Of a stretch of 64,000 nt of DNA, positions 34,431 through 43,910 are shown one piece after another. Below the pieces are notes generated by a model, which did not search any database, was not told the origin of the DNA, and worked only from the letters and a program-made list of their open reading frames with translations. The stretch's first letter is position 1. The number at the start of each line of letters is the position of its first letter. The position numbers were made by a program, and so were the translations under genes. This stretch comes from CAZSWR01 sp964610885 (lineage in GTDB: Bacteria > Bacteroidota > Ignavibacteria > Kapaibacteriales > UBA2268). The stretch spans positions 34,799 to 98,798 of the forward strand of contig CAZSWR010000003.1 of NCBI GenBank assembly GCA_964610885.1. The letters run 5' to 3'.

Positions 34431-36041
34431 TTACGCCACAACATCCTCGCGGACAATCGGGAGCTTGATGACGAACGTGGTGCCTTTGTTCAATTGGCTT
34501 TCGGCCGTAATCACGCCGTCATGGGCCTCGATGATCCATTTCACGATGGAAAGCCCAAGGCCTGTGCCCTGAATCTCTTTCGAGCGAGCGCGGTCCACGC
34601 GATAGAAACGGTCGAATATGTACGGCAATTGCTCCTCGGGGATGCCTATGCCTGTATCGGAAACGCGCACGAACGCAAAGTTTTCGTCGCGCTTCAGCGA
34701 AACCGTGATGCTCCTGCCGTGCGGCGAGTACTTGATTGCGTTGTCGATGACGTTAAGGAAGGCCTGGTGCAGCCTCGACGGGTCGCAATCGACAATGACG
34801 TCGCGGTCGATGTCTGTATTCACCTCGATGTCTTTGGCGGAGGCAAGGATTTCGGCATCTTCGGAAATATCGGCGAGCAATTTCGAGATATTGCTCTTGG
34901 TACTGGTCATTTTGACCTGGCCGGCGTCCGCGCGCGACAGCTCGAGCAGCGTTTCCACTACGTTCGAGAGGCGCACCACTTCCTCGAGGGCGCTGGCGAT
35001 CACTAATTCGTATTCAGAAATTGTTTTCTTCGAGTTCAGGGCGATTTCCAGCTCGCCACGCAGAATCGTCAGCGGCGTCCGCAGTTCGTGCGAGGCGTCC
35101 GACGTGAATTGCTTGATCTGCGAAAACGAAGCGTCGAGCCTTTCGATCATGTTGTTGATCGTTTTCGTCAGATGCCCGATTTCGTCGTTTGTGTTCGGTT
35201 CTTTCAGCCGCCGGCTCAGGTTCCGGGCGGTGATCTCCTGCGCGAGCCGCGAAATCTCTTCAACTGGCCGCAGCGAGAACTTGGAGAGGAACAGCCCGCC
35301 GAGCGTTGAAATTGCGAGTAGCAGGGGCAATCCGACCACGAAGATCGAGAAGAGTTGGTTGAGAGTGCTCTGTATGTCCACGAGCGAATACCCGACAGAA
35401 ATAATTGCATTTTCCGTCCGCTTCACCAGAAGCCGCACCTGCTGGCCCTGCACTTGGATGTTGAGGTAAACCGAATCGGGCGCCTTGCCGGTGGGTTGTT
35501 TCTTGGACGAAAAGAATCTATCGAAAACGGACCTGCTCGCCTCGGGCAGCGAATCCTTTGCGGCAAGGATGAAAATGTTGTCCGGGATGCCGAGCGAATC
35601 GAATTGCAAATTCTTCGAACGCCAGATGATTTTCTGGTCAGTATCGGCAATTTGAATGAAATAATTCCTCGGGTTCAGCAGTATGTGTTCGTAAACGGCG
35701 GACCAAACGATGTCTTTTTCTTCCTTGCGGGCCATCGAATCGGGCGCAGGGCGCAGCGGCCCGACAAATTCGCGGAGGTTGCTTTTCCTGAAGAGCGAGA
35801 ATTTGTCGCCGATTTTTTCTTTTTTCAATTGTTTGCGCTCTGTCGAAATCTTGTCCGCCTCGGACTGGCTATCTTTAATGATGTCGTCCAAGGAATTGGC
35901 TACCTTCACCAGCGATGCGTCCAAATTGGAATGAAGTTCGTTTTCGGCCAAATAGTACGTGAATATACCGAAAGCCAGAAGCGAAAATGCTACTATTGCA
36001 GTGTACCAAAATGCTAACCTGACTCTGATAGGTGCCTTCAT
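34431..36041 (-). CDS. Membrane sensor histidine kinase with HAMP domain
   Basis: About 536 residues from ATG 36041 (MKAPIRVRLAFWYTAIVAF); the eight codons upstream are not supported. Order: transmembrane helix 1 (about 10-30), a ~190-residue periplasmic domain, transmembrane helix 2 (about 230-252, 'LFSIFVVGLPLLLAISTLGG'), HAMP ('LSKFSLRPVEEISRLAQEI'), HisKA with 'FTSDASHELRTPLTILRGE' and HATPase ('FLNVIDNAIKYS', 'VSDTGIGIPEEQLPYIFDRF', 'GTGLGLSIVKWIIEAHDG'). It looks like the CusS/heavy-metal-sensor class. No cognate OmpR-type regulator is next to it; the single-domain regulator downstream (150 bases away) is a possible partner. Signal unknown. Confidence 0.92.
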   Translation of the reverse strand: MKAPIRVRLAFWYTAIVAFSLLAFGIFTYYLAENELHSNLDASLVKVANSLDDIIKDSQSEADKISTERKQLKKEKIGDKFSLFRKSNLREFVGPLRPAPDSMARKEEKDIVWSAVYEHILLNPRNYFIQIADTDQKIIWRSKNLQFDSLGIPDNIFILAAKDSLPEASRSVFDRFFSSKKQPTGKAPDSVYLNIQVQGQQVRLLVKRTENAIISVGYSLVDIQSTLNQLFSIFVVGLPLLLAISTLGGLFLSKFSLRPVEEISRLAQEITARNLSRRLKEPNTNDEIGHLTKTINNMIERLDASFSQIKQFTSDASHELRTPLTILRGELEIALNSKKTISEYELVIASALEEVVRLSNVVETLLELSRADAGQVKMTSTKSNISKLLADISEDAEILASAKDIEVNTDIDRDVIVDCDPSRLHQAFLNVIDNAIKYSPHGRSITVSLKRDENFAFVRVSDTGIGIPEEQLPYIFDRFYRVDRARSKEIQGTGLGLSIVKWIIEAHDGVITAESQLNKGTTFVIKLPIVREDVVA

Positions 36042-36255
36042 CAATTCATTTCCATTTTTAGGCAATACATCTCAGGCCAAATTTAAATAATGAACTGCTC
36101 GGAAACAAATCTTTTTCTGCCAATATGCATATATGAATGTTTTCCAACTACTTAGCATTCCATGTTATTTAAAATATTCATCAAATAATAATTGAATTTT
36201 AAGAAATAATTAATTATCTTGTAATGTTGGTTTGGTTTAACTTGAAAATATTAAA

Positions 36256-37005
36256 ATGAAAAAGTTCATTATATTTACTATTATTATACTGTCGGGCCTT
36301 GCGAATTTGCTCGCTCAGGACTCGTCGAAGGGGTTGGTCGAGATTCGCCAGATCGCCGAAAATGTGTACGTACACGTCTCCGAGCAAGACGTCGATGGGA
36401 ATCTTTATTCGTCCAACGGCCTTTTGGTGCGCACTTCCGAAGGTTTCGTGCTGCTCGATACGCCGTGGAACGACGAGCAGACCGAGTTCTTGCTTGGGAA
36501 AATCGAATCTGAATTCGGTTCTCGGATTGTATATGCAATAATCACTCACTCGCACGACGACCGCATCGGCGGCATTCGCACACTGCTCAAGCACGACATT
36601 ACGGCGGTGTCCTCCGCCATGACAGCGCAATTCGCCACAAAGGCCGGATTCCCGTCGCCCAAAATCCTCGACAAAACCGACACGACGATTCGCATTGGCG
36701 ACAACAGTTTCGAGGTTTTCTATCCCGGGCCGGGGCATTCGCGGGATAATATCACCGTATTCGTAAAGAACTCGAATATACTTTTTGCCGGCTGTTTCCT
36801 CAAATCGCTCGCTTCGAATACAATCGGCAACGTGGAGGACGCAGACGTCAGCGCGTGGCCTGCCTCGGTGGCCAAGCTCGCGGCAAAGTATCCGAAACCC
36901 GCGATAATCGTACCCGGACACGGACCTGAGGGCAACTCATCGATATACAGCCACACCACGAAAATTATCGAAAACTACACAAAGTCCCAGAACAAGAAAA
37001 AATAG
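36256..37005 (+). CDS. Subclass B1 metallo-beta-lactamase-like enzyme
   Basis: 249 residues with a signal peptide (MKKFIIFTIIILSGLANLLA). All six B1 zinc ligands are present in the right order: His98-x-His100-x-Asp102 ('THSHDDRIGG'), His161 ('GPGHSRDNITVF'), Cys180 ('LFAGCFLKS') and His222 ('VPGHGPEG'). The Cys site and the Lys in 'CFLKS' mark subclass B1 rather than B2 or B3 or a general MBL-fold hydrolase. A periplasmic enzyme that would hydrolyse penicillins, cephalosporins and probably carbapenems. It is monocistronic, with no LysR or AmpR regulator, integron or IS nearby, so it looks intrinsic to this genome. Codon use matches the neighbours. Confidence 0.88.
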   Translation: MKKFIIFTIIILSGLANLLAQDSSKGLVEIRQIAENVYVHVSEQDVDGNLYSSNGLLVRTSEGFVLLDTPWNDEQTEFLLGKIESEFGSRIVYAIITHSHDDRIGGIRTLLKHDITAVSSAMTAQFATKAGFPSPKILDKTDTTIRIGDNSFEVFYPGPGHSRDNITVFVKNSNILFAGCFLKSLASNTIGNVEDADVSAWPASVAKLAAKYPKPAIIVPGHGPEGNSSIYSHTTKIIENYTKSQNKKK

Positions 37006-37140
37006 CACAGATTTTGCGGCAACAAAAAAATGACAATTTCGTCATAATTATGATATTCTTTCTTGCAGAATAGAAAGAATTAGTTATTTTTGTATGCGTT
37101 TTTTTGAAACAATTTACGAACAATATAGAAGATTCAATAG

Positions 37141-37842
37141 ATGGATGGAATGTTCAAACTCTCAATAATAATAATCCTGAGCTACGTCATCGGGTCGATT
37201 CCGACAGCTGTCATCATCAGCAAGAAGTTTTTCGGATTCGACATCCGCAAGCAAGGCTCCGGCAATATGGGCAGCACTAATGCCTTCCGCGTTCTCGGTT
37301 GGAAATGGGGCCTCGCCGTGCAAGTAATCGACATCCTTAAGGGCATCGCCGCTGTTTTGGGAATTGGTGCGCTTATGGGCGACGGTATCACTTTCGGCAG
37401 CCAAACAATGTTCGAACACATTACAATCGTGAAATTCATCGCGGGCTTGGCAGCGGTTTGTGGCCATATATGGTCTGTATTCGTCGGCTTCCGCGGCGGC
37501 AAGGGCATCAACACCACAGCCGGAATGCTTATCGGGCTTTTCCCTGTGGACATAGGCATTGCCTTCGGCATCTTCATTCTGGCGGTAATTTTCTCGGGCT
37601 ATATTTCGCTCGGGTCGATCGCCGGCGCGATTGCATTCCCGTTCTCGATGTTTTTCAGGTACAATATCCTGAACGACAACATTCCCGAATACGGCACATT
37701 GATATACTTCGCGCTCGGGCTTACTGTGCTTCTCGTCTTCACGCACCGCACAAATATCCAAAGGCTAATCAAGGGCACCGAGAACCGATTTTCGAATCTG
37801 CAACTGATAAAATGCCGACTGCGAAAAAGCCCAAGCAATTAG
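37141..37842 (+). CDS. plsY: Glycerol-3-phosphate acyltransferase PlsY
   Basis: Transfers acyl groups from acyl-phosphate to glycerol 3-phosphate, the first step of phospholipid synthesis, in the inner membrane. 233 residues with about five membrane helices. The three family motifs are visible: 'SYVIGSIPTAVIISK', 'GSGNMGSTNAFRVLGWKWG' and 'CGHIWSVFVGFRGGKGINTT'. The C-terminus 'FTHRTNIQRLIKGTENRF' also fits. The length is slightly above the usual ~200 through a short basic tail. ATG 37141 is accepted; the Met at position 4 is an alternative. No plsX is adjacent. Confidence 0.95.
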   Translation: MDGMFKLSIIIILSYVIGSIPTAVIISKKFFGFDIRKQGSGNMGSTNAFRVLGWKWGLAVQVIDILKGIAAVLGIGALMGDGITFGSQTMFEHITIVKFIAGLAAVCGHIWSVFVGFRGGKGINTTAGMLIGLFPVDIGIAFGIFILAVIFSGYISLGSIAGAIAFPFSMFFRYNILNDNIPEYGTLIYFALGLTVLLVFTHRTNIQRLIKGTENRFSNLQLIKCRLRKSPSN

Positions 37843-37862
37843 CAACAAGCAAAGAGAAAACG

Positions 37863-37893
37863 AAACCCGCCCTCAGAAGCGGGTTTTTTTATA
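37863..37893 (+). terminator. Terminator of plsY
   Basis: AACCCGC pairs with GCGGGTT across CCTCAGAA, followed by TTTTTT, about 20 bases after the stop. Confidence 0.85.
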
Positions 37894-38130
37894 TGATGTG
37901 CAGATGTGAAGATTCGCTCTCGCACAAGCAAATGTTGTAGGGGCATGGCTAAATATATATTTGCTCTCCATTGTTCTCTCCCGTCTCCCGTTGCTCCGCC
38001 TCGCGAGACGGGGTTATTCATATTCAACCCCATCGGGGTTGGTTTTATATCGCAGCATAGTTTCCCCACAAACGAATCACACTAATCAAACGAATCATAT
38101 TAATCACACTTCAGACAATCACCACATCAT
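37894..38130. repeat. Composite repeat region, family H
   Basis: GATGTGCAGATGTGAAGATT, 'AAATGTTGTAGGGGCATGG', then AATCACACTAATCAAACGAATC and ACATCATCACATC words, the same set as at 19405-19740. The rest of the gap to 38358 is AT-rich leader without a visible gene. Confidence 0.55.
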
Positions 38131-38357
38131 CACATCAACTCCGAAGTAGTTGAACATGAGTAGTGGAAAAAAAATTTTCCACCAATGTAATTTTTGTTGA
38201 TAATTCATTTCAAGAAAAGTTTAAATTTGTATTCAAGGATGGGGGACAAAAAGAAGAATACTGACTATCTATAGAATATAATAATTGAATTCGCAAATTT
38301 TATTCAAAAGCATTCATAAGTGCTTATGATGTATTAATATACTTATTTTTAAATGCT

Positions 38358-38945
38358 ATGAAAAAAGTAAGTCTAAGACCGGGAACATTCCTGTATCCGA
38401 TGCCGCTCGTGGTGGTCGGATCGGTGGTCGATGGTATGTGCAACTACATGCCCGTCAGCTACTGCGGAATCGTTCAACACAAGCCACCGATGATATCAAT
38501 AACATTGGGCAGGAACCGCTACACGAACCGCGGGATCAAAAAGAACCAAGCTTTCAGCGTCAATATTCCGTCTGTCGAAATGATTAATGCTGTTGACTTC
38601 TGCGGTATGTACTCCGGCGCGCACGTGGACAAAAGCGAAGTGTTCGACAGCTACTTCGGCCGCTTGGGCAATGCCCCGATGATCGCATCCAGCCCGCTCT
38701 CGATGGAGTGCGAATTGGTGCAAGTAGTGGATTTTGGCGGGACGAACGAAATATTCATCGGCGAAATCGTCGAGGTCTATTCCGAAAAGAAATACCTCAC
38801 AAACGGCCTGCCAGACATCGAAAAGATTCAGCCGGTGGCATTTTCAATGCACGACAACCGCTATTGGTCGCTTGGCGAACACATCGGAGACGCCTGGAAT
38901 TGCGGGCACAATTATGCGCTACAGGTGGCCGAGTATGAAGCATAG
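38358..38945 (+). CDS. Flavin-reductase-like FMN-binding protein
   Basis: 195 residues matching the flavin reductase-like split-barrel family: 'LYPMPLVVVGSVVDGMCNYM' (start of the barrel), 'SYCGIVQHKPPMISITLG', 'RYTNRGIKKNQAFSVNIPS', 'DFCGMYSGAHVDKSEVF' and 'EIFIGEIVEVYSEKKYL'. The family binds FMN and in several members reduces flavin with NAD(P)H; others are iron-sulfur-associated. Cytosolic. Its last 11 bases overlap the start of a methyltransferase gene, so the two are coupled, which suggests a joint role I cannot define. Confidence 0.87.
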   Translation: MKKVSLRPGTFLYPMPLVVVGSVVDGMCNYMPVSYCGIVQHKPPMISITLGRNRYTNRGIKKNQAFSVNIPSVEMINAVDFCGMYSGAHVDKSEVFDSYFGRLGNAPMIASSPLSMECELVQVVDFGGTNEIFIGEIVEVYSEKKYLTNGLPDIEKIQPVAFSMHDNRYWSLGEHIGDAWNCGHNYALQVAEYEA

Positions 38946-39753
38946 CTACTCTGCTCCAGAATTTTTCGATGAATTGCCTCTTTGGTCTGCGCCCTTCGGG
39001 ATCGCGCTGCTGGAGGCTGTCGATTATCGCTCGAACACGGTTGCGCTGGACCTCTGCTCCGGGACCGGCTTCCCCGCACTGGAATTGGCCACCCGTTTGG
39101 GCCGGAATTCGCGCGTATTTGCTCTCGATAATTGGCCCGAAGCCTGCCAAAGGCTAAGAAATAAAATTGAATATTTCGGCTTGGAAAATATCGAAGTGGC
39201 CGAAGCCACTGCCGAAGAGCTGCCATTCGCCAACGACACATTCGATTTGATTACGTCGAACAATGGCATCAACAACGTGGCGGACCCCGAACGCGCGCTG
39301 CGAGAGTGTTTCCGCTGCTCGCGGCTGATGGCCCAGCTACTGATCACGGTCAACCTGCCGGACACATTTTCGCTTTTCTACGACGTTCTCCGCTCGGTGC
39401 TCAGGAATTCGGGTATGATGAAGGAGGCCGCCGCAATCGATGCGCACATCCGGGACAAGCGAAAACCGCTGGAATTCACGACAGCGCTCGCCGAGCGATG
39501 CGGTTTCAAAATAATTGAGGCAAAACGCTTCGAATGGCGAATGTACTTCTCGACGAGCGAAGCTTTTTTTCGCCATCCACTCATAGCCACTTCGTTCGCA
39601 CCGGCCTGGGAGGAATGCATTCCAGAGGACAAACGGGATGATCTGTTTCGCAACGTATCGGCAAAAATGGACGACTACGCAATAGCTCGCGGACGGCTCA
39701 GCATGGACGTGCCATACGCGCTAATCGAAGCCAGAAAGAATAATTCGAGATAA
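38935..39753 (+). CDS. Class I SAM-dependent methyltransferase
   Basis: 272 residues from ATG 38935 (MKHSYSAPEFFDELPLWSAP). The longer open frame, from 38734, overlaps most of the flavin reductase gene and is not real there. SAM-binding motif I is 'VALDLCSGTGFPALELATRL', followed by 'VFALDNWPEACQRLRNKI' (acidic loop), 'VAEATAEELPFANDTFDLIT' and 'ECFRCSRLMAQLLITVNLP'. This is the UbiE/Methyltransf_11 type. Substrate unknown. Coupled with the upstream flavin-binding protein. Confidence 0.88.
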   Translation: MKHSYSAPEFFDELPLWSAPFGIALLEAVDYRSNTVALDLCSGTGFPALELATRLGRNSRVFALDNWPEACQRLRNKIEYFGLENIEVAEATAEELPFANDTFDLITSNNGINNVADPERALRECFRCSRLMAQLLITVNLPDTFSLFYDVLRSVLRNSGMMKEAAAIDAHIRDKRKPLEFTTALAERCGFKIIEAKRFEWRMYFSTSEAFFRHPLIATSFAPAWEECIPEDKRDDLFRNVSAKMDDYAIARGRLSMDVPYALIEARKNNSR

Positions 39754-39829
39754 GATTTTTATTCGAAAAAACAGCTTTAACAAATATACGTACAATGTCT
39801 TTATCTGAGTGTGTCGAAATTGTATTCCT

Positions 39830-40380
39830 TGGGCAGTGGGGCTTGCCCCACTGTGGTAGATCAACAAATCCCCCAACCCCCTGTTCCAAAGCAGGGCTAA
39901 AGAAAATGGCTCTATGATGTTTTGTATGGTTAACAAAGCACTTGATACAGAACGTTTCCAAAGGTTAATGCCACTGAATCTTGATCTATTCTCATAACGT
40001 ATTTTTTGAAACCTTCGGAAGGGTTAGAAAAATGCAATCTTTAGCAGATTTCTCTACTGTTGTGCATTTGCACGGCGTGCCCTACCCTTACAATATTCAT
40101 TTATATGCTCCACAATAGGACCAAAGGATGAGCGCGGCTGGGTAGGGGTTCAAAATTTTGAACCCGTACAAAAACAAATTGAACCCTACAAAAGAGAAAT
40201 GCATCATCATCATATGCTGTGGTTAAAATGGGGTTCAAAATTTTGAACCCCTACTATCCCACACTAAACGTTATAGACCCAAATAATCACGTATAACACT
40301 GATATTATTAGAGATGGTGTCATGCACAAATCCACTGGTTAACCCGTTGGATGGCACAGAGATACTTTTTAACCAGCTCC
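39830..40380. repeat. Degraded family D element with nested palindromes
   Basis: 'GTGGGGCTTGCCCCAC', 'AAATCCCCCAACCCCC' and, near the right end, 'GGTTAACCCGTTGGATGGCACAGAGATAC' (given in part) and TACTTTTTAACCAG (40363-40376) align with the complete element at 7774-7984. Within it lie two copies of a perfect 20-base palindrome, at 40146-40165 and 40231-40250. No gene is seen in 39754-40461. Confidence 0.6.
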
Positions 40381-40461
40381 AAAAAGTAACAATTTTGGTT
40401 TTAATTCGTATTATAGATATGAATTTTAAATGGAATATTTTCTAACTATCAGGACATTCAA

Positions 40462-42531
40462 ATGAACAGGTTGTACTCAGCTTTTTTGCTTTGTTTAGTG
40501 CTTGGATTCTTCTTTTCCAACGCGAAGGCAGACGTATGGGAGAAGTATTGCTCGTCGCCAGAGGGCGCGGTAATAGTGGGAATCCAGGGTGACGCCGCAA
40601 ATGGACTCGGTGTGGTAACGTACTCCAAAACTTTTATCCAAAGCGCGACGGACGCCGTCTGGTCTTTTGCGGGCAACGCTGACCTCGACGAAGGGAAACC
40701 GTACTTTTACGTCGGAGATGGGTTTATGTATTCGCTCTTCGAACAAAAATTGAACCAGGTCAGTTTATTTACAAAAGCGACTGTTAGCGTTGACTTGCCC
40801 CAGGGCGTTTCGACCTCCGACGTGAAACGCATCGCAGCGAAGGGCGCGAAATGCGCCATTTGGTGCGCGGGCGATGCTTCGTCGATTCGCTACATTTATG
40901 ATTATTCCACAAAGACATGGTCCGAACCGAAAACCTATGACTATAATTACTACGATGTATATGTGAGCCAGGGCGGTATCGTTTGGAGGAACTCATATGG
41001 CGAATTTGGGTTCGACCATCGGAAATCGACCGATCTGGGCGAGTCATGGTCGGATTTATTCACGAATGTATCCAACGATATTTTCGTTGACCACCTTGGA
41101 AATCAATACACTTACTTCGAAGGGGTTGCTACCAAGATTGACAATTCCGGCAACAAAATCGAAGATTTCCCATTCTTGCAGAACGAGACTCCGGAATCCA
41201 TTGAAACCTTCCGGGATTCCAAATTACTTGTTCAATACTCAAACAGCATCGTTGTCATCGATATCGCCTCGAAGACGCCTATCGATACAATAGAATTCGA
41301 TCCACTAACCGACGGCAGATTAGTTGGTTTGGCTATTGTTGGCAAAGATTTGTACGTTGGGACAAGCAACAGCGTTTTTATATACTATGATTTAGCTACG
41401 CTACCTGTGATCGACAAATCTGGGCTGAATGCGGCGATGGGTTTGTACCTTACTCCGTACAAAGGGAAATTGCTTATGAGGTCGGTGGTTGGCTTGTATA
41501 GCATCGACCAATTGGGCGCAGTGAAACTTTCGGGTGCTATGTCCAATATGGAGAATCCTTCGGGCAGGGATATGGTCGTTACCTCGGACAGTAAGATTTA
41601 TCTTATCGACAGAATGTTACGCAAACTCATGTGCTCCACGAATGACGGACAAAACTGGCAAGAGATTGTCCTTCCTTCCGGCGACGTTGCTGATTATATT
41701 ACAGAAATCCAACCCGTTGGTCTCGTCGTCGGAACTGCAACCGGCAACAAAATCTATTCAATAGCGTCCGGTTCGACCACACCAAAGCTAATCGCAACAA
41801 TTAACTATCCGGAGAATTTGGAATTCCAATTTATAAAATTGTTCGGGTCCACCGTTGTTGTAGTTACTGACCAATTAATCTTCAGATCGATTGATATGGG
41901 CTCAAATTGGACCGGTACGCCGTCCACCGTATTCTCCACCGTGTCCGACATGTTCTCGATGGGCGAAGGAATCATATGGTTGGCATCCCAAGGTAAATTC
42001 TACGAATCGACAGACGATGGCGAAAGCTGGACAGAAATTTCCGAGGAGTATAATTTCCTCTATCCGCTCCAATTGCCCGACAAGAGTATTATGTTTGCCC
42101 ATGCAACCACATACGATACATATATCATCCATCCGGACAAATCAATAACCAAGTTCGCATATCCGGCGCCGGATAAATTTATTTCCTCGCTTTGCCTCTT
42201 CGAGGGATACGTTTACGCAACAACAATCGGCGGCGAAATCTATAGATTTCCGTATTCGGTCCTTCCCGCCGAGGAGCAACCCGCATGGGAGCAAGTCTCG
42301 GCCTTCCCCGTTCCGGCATCGGAATTGGTTACAATCTCGCTTGGCGGCGCTTCGGCCGGCGATGCAATAATCGAAGTCTTCAATTCCTTGGGCGAAAAGC
42401 AAAACGTCAGATTCGCAATCGAGGGCAACGAAGCCAAACTGAACGTTGCCAGCCTGCCCCAAGGCGTTTACACAGCAAGAATAATGAACCAGCCCAATGC
42501 AACAACGACAAAATTCGTGATTGCAAGGTAA
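40462..42531 (+). CDS. Exported beta-propeller-like protein with type IX sorting tail
   Basis: 689 residues, signal peptide MNRLYSAFLLCLVLGFFFSN-AKA, with AGGA six bases before the ATG. The body contains repeated blades resembling sortilin/BNR propellers: 'YDHRK'-type segments such as 'FGFDHRKSTDLGESW', 'LMCSTNDGQNWQEI', 'IFRSIDMGSNWTGTPS' and 'KFYESTDDGESWTEIS' (the Asp-box S-x-D-x-G-x-x-W, four or more copies). The C-terminal ~75 residues are a Por-type sorting domain ('VSAFPVPASELVTISLGG' to 'NATTTKFVIAR'). It is probably secreted by type IX secretion. BNR repeats occur in glycosidases and sortilin-like binders; no catalytic residues can be assigned. Confidence 0.87.
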   Translation: MNRLYSAFLLCLVLGFFFSNAKADVWEKYCSSPEGAVIVGIQGDAANGLGVVTYSKTFIQSATDAVWSFAGNADLDEGKPYFYVGDGFMYSLFEQKLNQVSLFTKATVSVDLPQGVSTSDVKRIAAKGAKCAIWCAGDASSIRYIYDYSTKTWSEPKTYDYNYYDVYVSQGGIVWRNSYGEFGFDHRKSTDLGESWSDLFTNVSNDIFVDHLGNQYTYFEGVATKIDNSGNKIEDFPFLQNETPESIETFRDSKLLVQYSNSIVVIDIASKTPIDTIEFDPLTDGRLVGLAIVGKDLYVGTSNSVFIYYDLATLPVIDKSGLNAAMGLYLTPYKGKLLMRSVVGLYSIDQLGAVKLSGAMSNMENPSGRDMVVTSDSKIYLIDRMLRKLMCSTNDGQNWQEIVLPSGDVADYITEIQPVGLVVGTATGNKIYSIASGSTTPKLIATINYPENLEFQFIKLFGSTVVVVTDQLIFRSIDMGSNWTGTPSTVFSTVSDMFSMGEGIIWLASQGKFYESTDDGESWTEISEEYNFLYPLQLPDKSIMFAHATTYDTYIIHPDKSITKFAYPAPDKFISSLCLFEGYVYATTIGGEIYRFPYSVLPAEEQPAWEQVSAFPVPASELVTISLGGASAGDAIIEVFNSLGEKQNVRFAIEGNEAKLNVASLPQGVYTARIMNQPNATTTKFVIAR

Positions 42532-42557
42532 CACCGGCGTTCATCGCATAACTCGAA

Positions 42558-42597
42558 AAAAAGGGATACGGCTTGGTGGCTGTATCCCTTTTGTATT
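42558..42597. terminator. Bidirectional terminator between the BNR protein and rlmN
   Basis: AAAAAAGGGATAC pairs with GTATCCCTTTT across a GGCTTGGTGGCT loop, with A and T runs on each side. It serves both converging genes. Confidence 0.85.
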
Positions 42598-42616
42598 TTT
42601 GATAGCGTGGAGAGAA

Positions 42617-43714
42617 TCAATCGGTTGGTTGTTGCGCCGTCCCACCACCAGCCAATTGCCCGCAGGCGGCGTTGATATCGTCTCCGGCGGAGGCGCGAAC
42701 GAAGGCATTGACGCCGAGCGCGCGAAGGTCATCGGCGAATTTACGTACCGAATCGTTCGTCGAGGGCCGCAATTCCGATGCGACGCCTTCGGGATTGGTG
42801 AAGGAGATGTCGTGGTAATGGATAAGGTTCACTTTCGAGGGCACACGCCGGCAAATACGCGCCAGCCGAGACACATCCTCGTGGGTATCATTAAGGCCCT
42901 CGAAGAGTATGTATTCGTAGGTGATCGGCAGCCCGGAAGCATTGTAATACACTTCGGCAGACGAGATTAATTCATTGATGGGCCATTTCTCCGAAGCAGG
43001 AATGATTTTCCTTCGTACAGCGTCCGTTGGGGCGTGGAGCGAAATTGCCAATTTGACATGAGGATATTCTTCGGCCAAACGAAGCACTCCCGAAACGACT
43101 CCCGAAGTGGAGATCGTGATTTTTCGCTTGGACATTATTGTGTTTTCGCAGATGATGCGAAGGGATTTGATGACGTTGTCCAGATTCAGCATCGGTTCGC
43201 CCATGCCCATGAACACGATATTCGTAATCTTGCAGTCAAGCTCGCGTTCGGCAGTGATTAATTGGCTTATGATCTCTTCGGTGCTGAGGTTCCTTTTGAA
43301 TTGCAGCTTTCCGGTGGCGCAGAATGCACAATCGAATCCGCAACCGACCTGCGTCGAGACGCAAAGAGTGCGCCGGGCCTCGTCCGAACGATTCTCCGGT
43401 ATCATCACGGTCTCGAAATGCAGCCCGTCGGCAGTTTCCAAGAGCAATTTGGTGGTGCCGTCCTTGCTCGTTTGGCGCGAGACAGGTTTGAGCGAATTGA
43501 GGAGGAACTTTTCCTCCAGGCTGGACCTTACGTTGAGCGGCAAAGTGGAAATTTCGGAAAGGCAACTAACTCTATTGTCGAAGATTGCTTTTTGGATCTG
43601 CCGCGAACGGTATTTTGGCAATCCGAGCTTTTCGACAGCGCCGGACAATTCATCAAATAGCAAGCCATAAACGGGTAACCTGTTCAATAAGCACTCCAAA
43701 TTAATCTTACACAC
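42617..43714 (-). CDS. rlmN: 23S rRNA (adenine2503-C2)-methyltransferase / tRNA A37 methyltransferase RlmN
   Basis: A radical-SAM enzyme that methylates A2503 of 23S rRNA and A37 of some tRNAs. 365 residues. The 4Fe-4S motif is 'GCGFDCAFCATG' (Cys125, Cys129, Cys132). The two further catalytic cysteines are in place: Cys118 ('RTLCVSTQVG') and Cys351 near the C-terminus ('DINAACGQL'). 'VFMGMGEPMLNLDNV' and 'KLAISLHAPTDAVRRKIIP' are family blocks. The frame begins with GTG 43714 just after a GGGTGT stretch; an internal start is less likely. A candidate promoter lies upstream at 43918-43911. Confidence 0.96.
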   Translation of the reverse strand: MCKINLECLLNRLPVYGLLFDELSGAVEKLGLPKYRSRQIQKAIFDNRVSCLSEISTLPLNVRSSLEEKFLLNSLKPVSRQTSKDGTTKLLLETADGLHFETVMIPENRSDEARRTLCVSTQVGCGFDCAFCATGKLQFKRNLSTEEIISQLITAERELDCKITNIVFMGMGEPMLNLDNVIKSLRIICENTIMSKRKITISTSGVVSGVLRLAEEYPHVKLAISLHAPTDAVRRKIIPASEKWPINELISSAEVYYNASGLPITYEYILFEGLNDTHEDVSRLARICRRVPSKVNLIHYHDISFTNPEGVASELRPSTNDSVRKFADDLRALGVNAFVRASAGDDINAACGQLAGGGTAQQPTD

Positions 43715-43901
43715 CCTTTTTGTGAATTACCAAAAAATTGAAACCTCTGCGGAACGATTTCCGAAGTGTGCTTTGGGGGCGCTTGCCAATGGCCTGTAGA
43801 ACTCTTGGGCCTGATGCGAGCAAATCCACTATTTCAATTCTTGGCCGGAAACCCTTTCGATTCTTTGCTGCGAGGCGCGAGTGATTAGATTTCCAATTCA
43901 T
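43707..43901 (-). CDS. Possible small basic protein upstream of rlmN
   Basis: A 64-codon frame from ATG 43901, overlapping the rlmN start by 8 bases. The product is strongly basic ('RLAAKNRKGFRPRIEIV', 'RPQSTLRKSFRRGF') and resembles nothing I know. A promoter-like TATCTTTG ends only ~10 bases before the ATG, so the mRNA would be nearly leaderless. It may instead be untranslated rlmN leader. Confidence 0.3.
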   Translation of the reverse strand: MNWKSNHSRLAAKNRKGFRPRIEIVDLLASGPRVLQAIGKRPQSTLRKSFRRGFNFLVIHKKGV

Positions 43902-43910
43902 ATACTTAAA

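Noticed and set aside
38734..38934. N-terminal extension of the methyltransferase
   Set aside because: This part is an out-of-frame reading of the flavin reductase gene; the family N-terminus starts at 38935.
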